From an uncultured Litoreibacter sp. (GTDB taxonomy: Bacteria; Pseudomonadota; Alphaproteobacteria; Rhodobacterales; Rhodobacteraceae), in contig CALHHY010000147.1 in assembly GCA_938030665.1 (NCBI GenBank), positions 1 to 35,355 on the forward strand: DNA of 35,355 bases, in the 5' to 3' direction. The number at the start of each line of letters is the position of its first letter. Positions within the stretch are counted from its first letter, which is position 1. The position numbers and the translations under genes were made by a program. Of this stretch, positions 14,206 to 23,346 are shown piece by piece. The notes under the pieces were generated by a model. The model made no database searches and was not told where the DNA came from. It saw nothing but the letters and a program-made list of their open reading frames with translations.

Positions 14206-17200
14206 CAGAAGCCCTGCGGGCAGGAAAAGCCCGAAAACATCTGCAGATCGAACGGGTTCTCGACCGAATTCGCGCGCAAGTCGAACTGCGCGCTGAAGCC
14301 CCGCGCCGCGAGGTTGAGACGGAACACCTCGGGCAGGGCTGTTGCGGACAAACGCCCGGAGCGGATTAGCCGCAGGAAGGCCCAGCTGCCGGTCTGCGAG
14401 GTGATGACCTCAGCCGATCCGTCCACCGGCGCGAAGGTCAGCGTGATCATGTTGGTACCGTCTGATCCGGGCCAGGTCATCGGCATCGGCCGCGTGGCGG
14501 AGTTGAAGTAGCTCAAGGACTGCCCGTCCACATTCAGGATTACGCGGCTGGCATTGGCCGAAAGATCGCGCGGCTCCAGCGTGAAGGCCATCACCGGTCC
14601 CGCGCCTCCGGGGAAGAGCGCGTTGCGCATATTGCGGGCGTTCTCAAATGGCGCCAGCGCCAATGGATCCAGTCCGAAATCCGCGCGCCACTGCCAGGGC
14701 CTGGTTGCGGTGTCGATATATTGTTCGAGGTGGTCGGTGAGGAATTTATCGATCATCTGCCCCTGCCCAAAAAGCCGGGAGAAATCGGCGATGTTGACGT
14801 CAATCGCACTGCCCTGATCGAACGGGTAGCGCCCGCGCGTGGCAGAAGTGCAAAAGGGTAGCACGTCCGCGCGCCAGCGGGCATTGAGCTGCGCCAGCAC
14901 CGCCTCCCGCGTCACCGAAACCGTGTCGCCCGCTATGCCGCCCACCCAGTCGTCGATCGGGTCAGGCAGGATGCGGGCCTGATTTGCAATGGCACCCGTC
15001 AGCTCCGGCAGGCCACCCCGCGCCAAAAGCGCCGCGCGCGGGTCAGGGGTGGCGGCGACGGTTTGCAGCTCATTGGACAGCGCGGTCAGCGCTGCAACCG
15101 CGTCATTGAGGAGCGGCGCCTCGCCGTCGACCTCTTCCACCACTGCGCGGATCGGCTTGAAATGTTCTGCCACCGGGGCACCGGGCAGGGTAGGCGCCAC
15201 GTCACCGCCCTGTTTGCCCGCGATCTTGCTGCCCTTCTTGGCGAGTTTCCCGAGCTTGCCCAACTTCTTGGTGGCGAGCTTCACGAGGCCCTTGGGCGGT
15301 CCACCATCGCCCGCAGCATCATCTACCTTGTCGAGATGCGTTTCGGCCACCACAGCCACCAGCAGCCGCTTCAGTGCGCTATCAGTGGAGGACAGATCCT
15401 TGAGGTTCCGCCGCGCCACGCCCAGATCGCCGATAGGCGCCAGCCTGATGTCGCGTAACAAACCGTCCCATTGGGCGATGTAGTCGTCGTAATATTGCTT
15501 GAGCACATCCCCTTCGAGCTGCTCAGCGGACGCGTTGGAGCTTTCGGCACAGCCTCCCTCGAACACGGTGCGATCCACCAGCGCTTGCGCCGCCACCTCG
15601 GGCACCTGCGGCAGGATCACCGTCTTGAACCCGTCAAAGGTGAAGGCTCCGGGCAGTCCCACGCGCAGGGTTTTCTCCGACAGGCGCGTAAAGACCTGTT
15701 CGCCATTTGGGCCGGTATGCTCGGCCGGGATCCAGTCGGAAAGCGCGGTCACCTGCGGCAGCGACATCAATCCGCGATAGGCACGCACCGCCAGCGGGAT
15801 GGTGCAGATGCTTTCCAGCGCCGCGTTAACCAGCGCAGCATCGGGGGCAATCCGGTTCTCTTCATCTCCCATGCGGGCGATGGCGGCGATCTGGTGATCG
15901 GTGGAGGCGTCCGTGGGGAAGACGTCGATTGGCGCATATTCGGGCAGCTCCGATTGCCACCACAGATTGACGAACTCCGCGTCATAAGGCGCGAGCCCAG
16001 TGAACATCTGGTAGGTCTTCAGCGCGCCCAGCAGGAATTCGGGGTCGCGTACATGCCGCCACATGGTGGCCTCAAGTGTCGCCACCATGCGTGGCTCCAC
16101 GATATTTCTCAACGTGCGGTCATAGGCGATGTTTTGAACCTGCGCGAGCTCCTTTTGAGCCGCAGGGCCAAGGGAGGTCAGCAAGCTTGCCGGCAGTACG
16201 GTCGCGGCGTTTGCCGTTTCCGTCGCGGCATCCAGAGCAAGGTTCAAGTCCAGCGGATCGGTCGGCGCTTGCCGGGCGGCGACATTGGCAAGCCTGCCTG
16301 ACAGCTTGCTGAGTTGGCGTTCCTGATCCTCCAGCGCCCCCAGATTGCGCATGTAGGAGAAGGTGAACATCACCGCAGCCAGGACCGTCACAAGCGCAGC
16401 CGAGGCCACGGCGCCCCGCCAGAGCCAACGGCGGCGTTCCTCTGCCCGCGGGTCAAACGTTCCGAGCCCGGCTTCTGGGAAAATCAAGTCGGTCAGAAGC
16501 CCGCGCAGAAAGAAAGACCGTTTGTCGCCATGCGCCCGCGTCGGCGCTTCCCGATGAGGTAAACCGATGGCGCTGATCATCGCGCCGACCATCTGGTCGA
16601 TGGGCGAGCCTTCCTGAGTGGCAGATGTAAAATAGAAGCCGCGCAGCCAGGGAGATTCCTCGTAGCGGCTTTCGCCGAAGGTCGCGTCAATCAGCTGCTT
16701 CAAGGGACCCGTCAGGCTTTCAAATTGCGCAGGGAAACGGAAGACCGCGCCACGCGCCTCAAGCGCCATGTCCGCATCCAGCCGCGTCACCATCCGGTTC
16801 TCGAGGCTGCTTTGCAGCGCGCGAGTTTCGCGGTCAATCGTGGTGCCATCTACCCGGGCCTCAGTGCTGAGCGTTGCGCCCCAGACCTGTTCCCGGTCGC
16901 GGGTGGACAGCCCGTTGAAGCTTTCGACAAAGCCCGGAATGAGATCGGCCTTGGTAATCATCACGTAAACCGGCAGGCGCAGGCCCAGTTCCTCGGACAG
17001 CTCAGACAGGCGCTTGCGGATCTCGCGCCCATGCTCGCGGATGCTGGCCTCGGACCCCGACAGCTCTTGAACCGAGAGGGTAACGATTACCCCGTTTAGC
17101 GCCCGCCGACCACGGTGCTTGGTCAACAGCTCCAGAAAGCCGCGCCATTCGGCCGCGTCCACCTCCGGGTCACTTTCCTGCTGGACGTAGCGGCCCGCAG

Positions 17201-17738
17201 TGTCGACCAGCACGGCTTCTTCGGTGAAAAACCAGTCGCAATTGCGGGTTCCGCCGACTCCCTTGATGTCGTCGGAAAGATCAATCGGGAAATGCAGGCC
17301 AGATTGGCGCAAAGCAGTGGTCTTGCCGGTACCTGGTGGCCCAATGATGAGATACCACGGCATGTCGCGCAGAAATCTGCGCCCGCTCAGCTTGGAGCGT
17401 TTCATCTGCTCCATGATCTCCGCGAATTTCGAATTTACCTCTGCCACATTCTCCGCTCCGGGCATCGCGGGGACCTCGGGAGTTGCGGCAATTTCCGACA
17501 CGAAGGCGCTGTTGGCGCGTGCGGCCCTGATTTGCCGGATAAGCACCCGCAAGAGCCAGATGACCCAGATGAGCCCAATCGTAACCAGCTTCGCAAGGTC
17601 GGTTTCGAGCGGCGCAAACTCCCCAAACTTCACAATGCCCCCGTACAGCCAGATAATAACGCTGAGGAGCGCCAGCCCAACCACGGTCCAGAACAAACGC
17701 GAGATGAAGAACCCGAGGATGGCTTTGATCACCGACAT
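14205..17738 (-). CDS. tssM: TssM (IcmF) inner-membrane component
   Basis: TssM spans the inner membrane and periplasm and joins TssL to the lipoprotein TssJ. From the ATG at 17738 (MSVIKAILGFF) the protein has 1177 residues. Membrane helices are at about 13-33 and 51-68, and a third follows the cytoplasmic domain (GAVASAALVTVLAAVMFTFSYM). The Walker A motif is GPPGTGKT at 133-140, then DTAGRY, and the IcmF block with VYVMITKADLIPGF. The periplasmic C-terminus has RYPFD, RPWQW, MTWPGSDG and FSGFSCP. An upstream in-frame start at 17816 would add 26 residues overlapping the tssL end and is unlikely. Tight coupling to tssL and tagF supports one transcript. Confidence 0.97.
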   Translation of the reverse strand: MSVIKAILGFFISRLFWTVVGLALLSVIIWLYGGIVKFGEFAPLETDLAKLVTIGLIWVIWLLRVLIRQIRAARANSAFVSEIAATPEVPAMPGAENVAEVNSKFAEIMEQMKRSKLSGRRFLRDMPWYLIIGPPGTGKTTALRQSGLHFPIDLSDDIKGVGGTRNCDWFFTEEAVLVDTAGRYVQQESDPEVDAAEWRGFLELLTKHRGRRALNGVIVTLSVQELSGSEASIREHGREIRKRLSELSEELGLRLPVYVMITKADLIPGFVESFNGLSTRDREQVWGATLSTEARVDGTTIDRETRALQSSLENRMVTRLDADMALEARGAVFRFPAQFESLTGPLKQLIDATFGESRYEESPWLRGFYFTSATQEGSPIDQMVGAMISAIGLPHREAPTRAHGDKRSFFLRGLLTDLIFPEAGLGTFDPRAEERRRWLWRGAVASAALVTVLAAVMFTFSYMRNLGALEDQERQLSKLSGRLANVAARQAPTDPLDLNLALDAATETANAATVLPASLLTSLGPAAQKELAQVQNIAYDRTLRNIVEPRMVATLEATMWRHVRDPEFLLGALKTYQMFTGLAPYDAEFVNLWWQSELPEYAPIDVFPTDASTDHQIAAIARMGDEENRIAPDAALVNAALESICTIPLAVRAYRGLMSLPQVTALSDWIPAEHTGPNGEQVFTRLSEKTLRVGLPGAFTFDGFKTVILPQVPEVAAQALVDRTVFEGGCAESSNASAEQLEGDVLKQYYDDYIAQWDGLLRDIRLAPIGDLGVARRNLKDLSSTDSALKRLLVAVVAETHLDKVDDAAGDGGPPKGLVKLATKKLGKLGKLAKKGSKIAGKQGGDVAPTLPGAPVAEHFKPIRAVVEEVDGEAPLLNDAVAALTALSNELQTVAATPDPRAALLARGGLPELTGAIANQARILPDPIDDWVGGIAGDTVSVTREAVLAQLNARWRADVLPFCTSATRGRYPFDQGSAIDVNIADFSRLFGQGQMIDKFLTDHLEQYIDTATRPWQWRADFGLDPLALAPFENARNMRNALFPGGAGPVMAFTLEPRDLSANASRVILNVDGQSLSYFNSATRPMPMTWPGSDGTNMITLTFAPVDGSAEVITSQTGSWAFLRLIRSGRLSATALPEVFRLNLAARGFSAQFDLRANSVENPFDLQMFSGFSCPQGF

Positions 17739-17742
17739 GTGC

Positions 17743-19107
17743 TCAGACCTTTTTCTGGATAATGATTTCAACGCGGCGGTTGCGGGCGCGCCCCTCCCGC
17801 GTGCCGTTATCGGCAATGGGCTCAGCCGCCGCCCGGCCCTCGAACTGAATCAGGTCCGCGGAGATGCCTGCCTGCACCAGAAGCTGCGCAATCGCCTCTG
17901 CCCGCGCCTCGCTGAGACGTTGATTGGACTGGAACGGGTTGGAGCGCTGTACGGGGATGCTGTCCGTATGGCCCACAACCCGGACCTGCCCCACAAATTC
18001 GGCGTTCTCAAGTATGACCCCGGCAACCGACGCGATGAGGGCGTTATATTCAGTATTCAGGTCCGCCTTGGCGGAGCGGAATACCTCCGGCTGGGTGGCC
18101 TGCACCACCAAGACAGCGAGGGAGACATCTTCCCGCCCTGTCAGCGCGCGCACCGTGTCTTCAGGCGCGGCGCTGGCAAAGAGCGGCAACAGTTCCAGCT
18201 GGAAGGGCGTGGCCAGAGGGGCCGGTTCGGCCACTGTCTCGATCACGGGTCGAAATATCCCGGCGCGCTCTGGCGGGGGCAGTATTTCAGACAAGGCGTA
18301 AAGCTGCTCGCCCCGGTTGCTGAGGCTAATGCTCATCACCGTGTAGATGCCAAGGATCAGCGCAGCTGCCACAACGCCAACGGCCCAGACGGGTACGACG
18401 AAGCCCCGGTTCTCATCCTCGGCCACCACCCCCTGCCAGAACGGCGAAAGCGGAGTGTCCAGCACCTCCTTGCTGTCCTGGGCACGTGCCATTTGGTGAC
18501 GCAGCCGCAAAATGTCGGCCTCCCCCCCATCTGCAGTGATCCGGTATTTGCCGCGGAACCCCAAGGACAGGCACAGATAGGCCAACTCCAATAGATGCGG
18601 ATCACGATCCGGGTATGCCATCAGGTCCTGCGTCAGGTCGAAAAAGCGGGTGCCTGCATCCACATTGCCGTAGAGCTGCGCCACCAGCGGCATGCGCGGC
18701 CAGCTGGACGCGGCGCCCCAAGGCGTGTTCAGGGCGATGTCATCGAGAAGTGCTGCGACGAACCATGCGGCCTTGTCGGCCCCGTTCAAGGGCACGCCCG
18801 CGGTTACGGCGGCGTCGCGGGCATCGGTGACGTTCTCCACCATCCGTTCGCGCAGCACATCCGCGTTGCTGGGCGGGCTGGCGGCTTCCAATTCCGGCGC
18901 GAGGCCCAACAAAGGCGAAAACGCGTTAATCAGCGGGTTGTCAGAGGCGCGGCTGTCTTGCAGGCGGGTCGACCCCGTTGCCACCTGCGAGGGTGGCGTG
19001 CCGAGCGGGCCGCTTTTGGGTGTCTGTTGCGCAGCTCGGCGGGTCTTGGGACGGATGCGGGTGCGACCCGCATCGGACTTCAGGCCAAATGGGTCGTCAT
19101 CACTCAT
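17743..19107 (-). CDS. tssL: TssL (DotU) with C-terminal OmpA domain
   Basis: TssL anchors the baseplate to the membrane complex. The 454-residue protein has a long Pro/Arg-rich N-terminal tail, then the DotU domain (NPLINAFSPLLGLAPELE, AAWFVAALLDDIALNTPWG, FRGKYRI). A membrane helix follows (VVPVWAVGVVAAALILGIYTV), then a periplasmic OmpA domain (VRVVGHTDSIPVQRSNPF, NQRLSEARAEAIAQLLV, RARNRRVEII) that binds peptidoglycan. This is the 'evolved' TssL form that needs no separate TagL. Its ATG lies two bases after the tssK stop, and its stop lies four bases before the tssM start. Confidence 0.96.
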   Translation of the reverse strand: MSDDDPFGLKSDAGRTRIRPKTRRAAQQTPKSGPLGTPPSQVATGSTRLQDSRASDNPLINAFSPLLGLAPELEAASPPSNADVLRERMVENVTDARDAAVTAGVPLNGADKAAWFVAALLDDIALNTPWGAASSWPRMPLVAQLYGNVDAGTRFFDLTQDLMAYPDRDPHLLELAYLCLSLGFRGKYRITADGGEADILRLRHQMARAQDSKEVLDTPLSPFWQGVVAEDENRGFVVPVWAVGVVAAALILGIYTVMSISLSNRGEQLYALSEILPPPERAGIFRPVIETVAEPAPLATPFQLELLPLFASAAPEDTVRALTGREDVSLAVLVVQATQPEVFRSAKADLNTEYNALIASVAGVILENAEFVGQVRVVGHTDSIPVQRSNPFQSNQRLSEARAEAIAQLLVQAGISADLIQFEGRAAAEPIADNGTREGRARNRRVEIIIQKKV

Positions 19108-19109
19108 CG

Positions 19110-20444
19110 TTATTTGCTCACTATGTAGCAGTCGATATCGGGTTCACGCTCAAAGCTCCCCGCCACCCCGATCACGAAGCCGCGGCTGTCTTGCAGCGCG
19201 GCCCAATGATCCGAGCTTCGGTCAAGCTCCAGGCAGAGCCGATCGCCGTCATAAGGAATCTCGCGTGGCTGCGAATGCAGCGGTTTCAGCGCGATCCCCG
19301 GCAGTTTGGAAGTCCAAAGGTCGTCAAAATCCTCCGCCGCCCCAACCGTGGCCTGTTCGACGAAATGCCGGCGCATCATGGCTTCGGACATATCGCCGCC
19401 GATCCGCAGCACGATCCGGCTTTTGGCAACCAGCGCGGGGTTGTCCAGCCGGACGGTCCACACATTGTCGGAGTGGCGTTTGACCTGCAATACGCGCGAC
19501 GAGGGCTCGACATGGCGAAGCGTCAGCATCATGGAACGGATCGTGTCCCACAACGCGTCAAAGGCGGGCTGCGGATTGATGTGGTCGTAAGGTTCAAGCT
19601 CGGCCAGCCGACGGGCGGAGGCACCGTAAGTGGCCATGCGCCCTGCAAGCTCCGCCAGCATGGCGAACAACTCGGACGGGTGCTGATTGTTCTGCGCAAG
19701 AAAATGCGCGGCGCGGGGGCGGGCGCTGTTTGCCAATTCGAGGATCAGCAAGTCCTCCATCGAGGCGCCGGTGCCATCCAGCACCATCGCGCTATGCGCA
19801 TCGGCAATCCGGTCGAGTCCCACGACCAGCTCCTTCAGAAATTCCGCGTAAGCTGGCACGGCGCGCAGGCGCAAGGCAGGGGGCATGAACCCTTCGGTCA
19901 GGGTGACGGCGCCATCGGCGTTAAGCCCCTCAACCCGCGCGATCGGCAGGGTGGTGTATCCCTCGGTCGCCTCGCCGGGCAAGAGCAGGCGAGGCACCAG
20001 CCGGGCGACCTCGATATCTGTTGGATCAGCCCCGCCGCGGATGACGTCACGCACGGTCACGAGCTCGCCCTTATAACGCATGCCTGTAGACGCCGCGTGG
20101 CCGGGGTCGATCTGCGTCGTCCCCGCTCGCTCTGCCGGTATTGCAAGAAGCACCGGGCCCGCCCCCAGGTCAGAGGTGACGCGCACCTCCTCGACGGGTT
20201 GGCCGGTTCCGGGGATCGAGAACAGAGTGCCATCCGCGAAAATGCCGTCCGCGCGACTTAACCCGATCGTGCCTGCATTCAGCGCGGTCTGGTCCAGCTC
20301 CAGCTCAAAGAAGCCGAAGTTCTGCAAGGGCGCAGCGTTCAGCCCATGCCGGATCATCCATTCGACATAGCGGTCTTGCTGCTGGAAATGCTGGGTCCGA
20401 AGGAACAGACCTTCCGACCAGACCACCTTACTCGCGTCGCTCAT
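19110..20444 (-). CDS. tssK: TssK baseplate protein
   Basis: TssK links the baseplate wedge (TssE/F/G) to TssL and TssM. The 444-residue length is typical. The start VVWSEGLFLRTQHFQQQDRY is the classic TssK N-terminus, and PRAAHFLAQNNQHPSELF and LPGIALKPLHSQPREIPY are other recognisable blocks. Translation starts at the ATG at 20444, with CAGGAG a little further upstream than ideal. It follows tssJ by 21 bases and precedes tssL by two. Confidence 0.96.
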   Translation of the reverse strand: MSDASKVVWSEGLFLRTQHFQQQDRYVEWMIRHGLNAAPLQNFGFFELELDQTALNAGTIGLSRADGIFADGTLFSIPGTGQPVEEVRVTSDLGAGPVLLAIPAERAGTTQIDPGHAASTGMRYKGELVTVRDVIRGGADPTDIEVARLVPRLLLPGEATEGYTTLPIARVEGLNADGAVTLTEGFMPPALRLRAVPAYAEFLKELVVGLDRIADAHSAMVLDGTGASMEDLLILELANSARPRAAHFLAQNNQHPSELFAMLAELAGRMATYGASARRLAELEPYDHINPQPAFDALWDTIRSMMLTLRHVEPSSRVLQVKRHSDNVWTVRLDNPALVAKSRIVLRIGGDMSEAMMRRHFVEQATVGAAEDFDDLWTSKLPGIALKPLHSQPREIPYDGDRLCLELDRSSDHWAALQDSRGFVIGVAGSFEREPDIDCYIVSK

Positions 20445-20465
20445 CTAGGTTTTGTCTCCTGTAGG

Positions 20466-20918
20466 TCAGGCCAATTGCAGCGACACGCCGCTACCTGACA
20501 CTGTGATATTGAGCCCGGCACTTTTGGCCGGGACGGCCACCTTGGCGCGGAACTGCTTGCCTGCGGGGTCGCGGAAGCCCGCGGTCACCCCGATTACCGT
20601 GGTGCCGGTCTCGACCGGGATGGCGCTTGCCGCTGCGCCTCCGGGGGCCAGCACAAGTTGATCGGACTTTACCAGATCGGCGCCGAGGGCCGCTGCGGGG
20701 GTTTGCAACGCGAAGTAATCCGCACTGTCGAAGGCACCTGAACCGCGCATCTGCAAGACAGTCAGGGTGACTGCGCGATCCGCGCCGTCCGGGCCCGGGT
20801 TCATGCCCGCAGCACCTGCCGCGTTCACCGACAGGACCACCGGGGCGGGCGCGCCACAGGCAGCCAACCCCAAAAAGCTGCCGCCCAAAAGGATGAAATT
20901 CCGGCGTTCTAAAAACAT
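20466..20918 (-). CDS. tssJ: TssJ outer-membrane lipoprotein
   Basis: TssJ is the outer-membrane lipoprotein that binds the periplasmic end of TssM. From the ATG at 20918 it is 151 residues: MFLERRNFILLGGSFLGLAAC, with the lipobox LAAC and the acylated Cys at position 21. The mature part has VVLSVNAAGAAGMNPG, VTLTVLQMRGSGAFDSADYF and GVTAGFRDPAGKQFR, all typical of the TssJ beta-sandwich. The longer in-frame start at 21032 lies inside the FHA gene and would bury the signal peptide, so it is rejected. The ATG overlaps the tagH stop by one base. Confidence 0.94.
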   Translation of the reverse strand: MFLERRNFILLGGSFLGLAACGAPAPVVLSVNAAGAAGMNPGPDGADRAVTLTVLQMRGSGAFDSADYFALQTPAAALGADLVKSDQLVLAPGGAAASAIPVETGTTVIGVTAGFRDPAGKQFRAKVAVPAKSAGLNITVSGSGVSLQLA

Positions 20919-22303
20919 CACTTGCCTCCCTCTGTTTCGTAGGCGTCCCGAAAATCTGCGCCCACCTCTCCCAAAAATCTTTCTTCTGCGGCTTGTGCGA
21001 TCTCTCGGTAGCGTTCCTCGTAGAGCTGCCACATCTTGGCGCTGCGCCCGCCTGCCACGAGCGTCTCCAGAAGACCGGTCTCGTCCATCTCGCGCTCTAC
21101 TTCCGCCGGGTCAAACCGGTCGATCATGCGGCGAAGTGCCATCTGCAAGGCGGACCACGTGCGCACCTGATGGTCGGCTAAATCGCGGAAGGCACCCGTT
21201 ACCGCCTTGTCGCCTTCAAGGTAGCTGTCGCCTGCGCCACGGATCAACGCCAGTAATGCCGCATCGGTATCTGGCATAAATTTCAGTGGATTAACGTCTT
21301 TGCTGGCAATGAGCGTCTGCGCCACGCGAACCTTTTGGCGCTCCTGGGAGCGGGTGCGCAGCAGGAACATCACGCCGTCGACCATCTCCCTGAGGCGGGC
21401 GCCCACGGCTTCCATCTCCGCTTCGGTGAAACCATCCATGTCGAGCCGCAGCCCACGCAACAGGGCCTCTTGCATGGCCCCGGTCCCGACCTGGAGGGGC
21501 GCGGTCATCTGTGGGCCGTCGACGGGAGTATCCGAGCGCGCCGTTTCTGCCTTGCCCACGACCTTCCGTCCCATTTCTTTCTGTCCAGGCGCATGAGTGA
21601 TCTCGATGGGGGGCCAGGGCTCGGAACGGGTTTCGTCACTGGCACGGTCGAACGGGTTGCGATGCAGATCGCCTGGCTGCGTCTCTGAAGAAGGCGCGTC
21701 GGGAACAGGATCAGTCGCGGCGGGCGGATCATCGAAGAACCGGTCCGCGCCGATCGACTGGCGGTCAGAGCCCGCGCTGCCTGCGCGCAGGTCCAGCTCA
21801 AACGGGTTCTTACGGTCCAGGGGGGCGATCTCCGCTCCCTGATCAGGCGCAAACGGGTCGCGTTTCTTGACCCCGAATTGCGGCGGCAGGCTTGAGGGGC
21901 GTTCGACCGGGGCCTCGGGCTCCGACGGGGGGCCAAAGTCGAAGCCGTGGTTGGCCGATGCAACGGGCGTCACCGGCTCTGCAGTGGCCACGTCAAGCTG
22001 CACCTTGAACACGTAGTCGCCCATGCGCAGGCGCATCTCATGTTCCAGCTTGGCAGAATTGCCAGAGCCCAGTGCCTCAGACCGGCCATCGACATAGAGC
22101 CCGCCGGAGCTTGCATCTAGCGCGCAAATCTCCCCCGTCTCGTCGGTGATCACGCAATGGCGCCGGGAGACGAACATATCCGGATCGTCAATCGTCCAGT
22201 CGCACTCATCCCCGCGCCCAATCACCAGCTGCCCGCCCACATATTCGCGGCTCAGCTCGCGCTGTGGATGCGGGGCGGCCTCAAGGGTCAGTTTGACGCT
22301 CAC
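20918..22303 (-). CDS. tagH: TagH, FHA-domain T6SS protein
   Basis: A phosphothreonine-reading regulator of T6SS assembly. The N-terminal FHA domain (about residues 20-95) has LVIGRGDECDWTIDD, VSRRHCVI and ASSGGLYVDG, the pThr-binding loops. The middle (about 110-260) is a disordered, acidic/Pro-rich linker. The C-terminal domain (about 270-445) matches the ImpI/VasC type, with LLRGLRLDMDGFTEAEME, NPLKFMPDTDAALLALI and YLEGDKAVTGAFRDLADHQ. In Pseudomonas and Agrobacterium, FHA partners are targets of the PpkA/PppA pair, both present here. It overlaps the tssG stop by four bases (ATGA) and tssJ by one. Confidence 0.95.
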   Translation of the reverse strand: MSVKLTLEAAPHPQRELSREYVGGQLVIGRGDECDWTIDDPDMFVSRRHCVITDETGEICALDASSGGLYVDGRSEALGSGNSAKLEHEMRLRMGDYVFKVQLDVATAEPVTPVASANHGFDFGPPSEPEAPVERPSSLPPQFGVKKRDPFAPDQGAEIAPLDRKNPFELDLRAGSAGSDRQSIGADRFFDDPPAATDPVPDAPSSETQPGDLHRNPFDRASDETRSEPWPPIEITHAPGQKEMGRKVVGKAETARSDTPVDGPQMTAPLQVGTGAMQEALLRGLRLDMDGFTEAEMEAVGARLREMVDGVMFLLRTRSQERQKVRVAQTLIASKDVNPLKFMPDTDAALLALIRGAGDSYLEGDKAVTGAFRDLADHQVRTWSALQMALRRMIDRFDPAEVEREMDETGLLETLVAGGRSAKMWQLYEERYREIAQAAEERFLGEVGADFRDAYETEGGK

Positions 22304-23346
22304 GCCGCCACCGTTGCGACCGGAACCCCGGCCTCTTCGCGGCTGACGCGCGCGACCTTCAGGTCATCTGCATCCTTGTCGCCCGGCGGGTTGACCCAGG
22401 CCGTGCGACCCAAAACCGCTTCCCCGATCCGCGCGGCGGGCACGTCGGAGGCGCGCAGGATCAGCCGCAGGTCGAACTCCAGTTCCTTGCCCGCTGCCGC
22501 TATGATGGCGTGGCGGAGCCGGTCCCAAAGCGCAGAATCAGATAGGAAAGCCCTGAACTTCTCTACCGAAAGCGGTCCGACCTGCAGCTCCGCCCGCGAT
22601 TGTCGATCAAAGCTACGCGCGCCCGCTACTGCGCCGGTGCCCAGCCCGCAATGCTGCACGCCCAGCCGGGTTTGCAGCCGCTCGGGTAGCTCCATCCAAT
22701 GGCCCACGAACTCTTGCAAGGTGACCGGCGCGTCGATCACCGTAGACAGGAAGCTGACCAGCCGCTCGGGGTCGTTGCGGTCCTGCACAAGATTGGTTGC
22801 GTGATGCAGCTTGGCGTCATCGATACGCCCGTCGCTCGTCGCACTGCCCGGCATGCCCAGCCCAGCAAAGGCGCGCAGCATCGCGCTAACCCGGCCCCCG
22901 TCGTCATGAGCAAGCTGGATTTCTGGCCGAGCCTCCGCCCAGGCCCGCCAATAGAGCGCCAGCATCCGGTGCTGCAGCATATTTACGAAATCCAGGAAGG
23001 ACGTGTCCGCCAAGGCGCTGGCATTGTCACCCGCAAACCAGCGGTTGGACATTCGCTCCATCACCCAGCGCGTTATATGGAGGGGCATCGGCCCTTCAGG
23101 GCCCAGCAGACCCAAGACGTTGACCGCGACCTCAGGCACCTCCGATCCTGGCCGCTTGTTCAGCTGCGCGACGTCCTGCGTGGCGAAGGCCAGCCGCACT
23201 GATTGCCCAAGCCGCGCGGGTTCACGGTCTGGCCCGCCGGACCTTCCGAAGCGGTGCCCGTCCCGCTCCAACAACGCAAGCATCCGGAAGAAGTCCATTT
23301 CCGCGATCAGCGCCTCCGTGTCAGGGGTCGTTTCGGGGGCCGCCAT
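22300..23346 (-). CDS. tssG: TssG baseplate protein
   Basis: TssG forms the baseplate wedge with TssE, TssF and TssK. From the ATG at 23346 it has 348 residues. Recognisable blocks are FFRMLALLERDGHRFGRSGG, VNVLGLLGPEGPMPLHIT, FLDFVNMLQHRMLALYWRAW, and GVQHCGLGTGAVAGAR toward the end. The longer start at 23382 would read 12 codons inside tssF; the 23346 ATG forms a TAATG overlap with the tssF stop and is preferred. Confidence 0.95.
   Translation of the reverse strand: MAAPETTPDTEALIAEMDFFRMLALLERDGHRFGRSGGPDREPARLGQSVRLAFATQDVAQLNKRPGSEVPEVAVNVLGLLGPEGPMPLHITRWVMERMSNRWFAGDNASALADTSFLDFVNMLQHRMLALYWRAWAEARPEIQLAHDDGGRVSAMLRAFAGLGMPGSATSDGRIDDAKLHHATNLVQDRNDPERLVSFLSTVIDAPVTLQEFVGHWMELPERLQTRLGVQHCGLGTGAVAGARSFDRQSRAELQVGPLSVEKFRAFLSDSALWDRLRHAIIAAAGKELEFDLRLILRASDVPAARIGEAVLGRTAWVNPPGDKDADDLKVARVSREEAGVPVATVAA

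Noticed and set aside
15471-16301. Plus-strand open frame of 276 codons opposite tssM
   Set aside because: It is antisense to the middle of tssM and its composition is not protein-like.
17739-17816. Upstream extension of tssM
   Set aside because: It would read 26 codons over the end of tssL; the ATG at 17738 directly precedes the first membrane helix as in other TssM proteins.
17200-18594. Plus-strand open frame of 464 codons opposite tssL/tssM
   Set aside because: It is antisense to two certain genes. GC-rich coding DNA often leaves long open antisense frames, and the product shows no recognisable domain.
18978-20261. Plus-strand open frame of 427 codons opposite tssK
   Set aside because: It is an antisense shadow of tssK with His/Gln/Arg-rich composition and no family resemblance.
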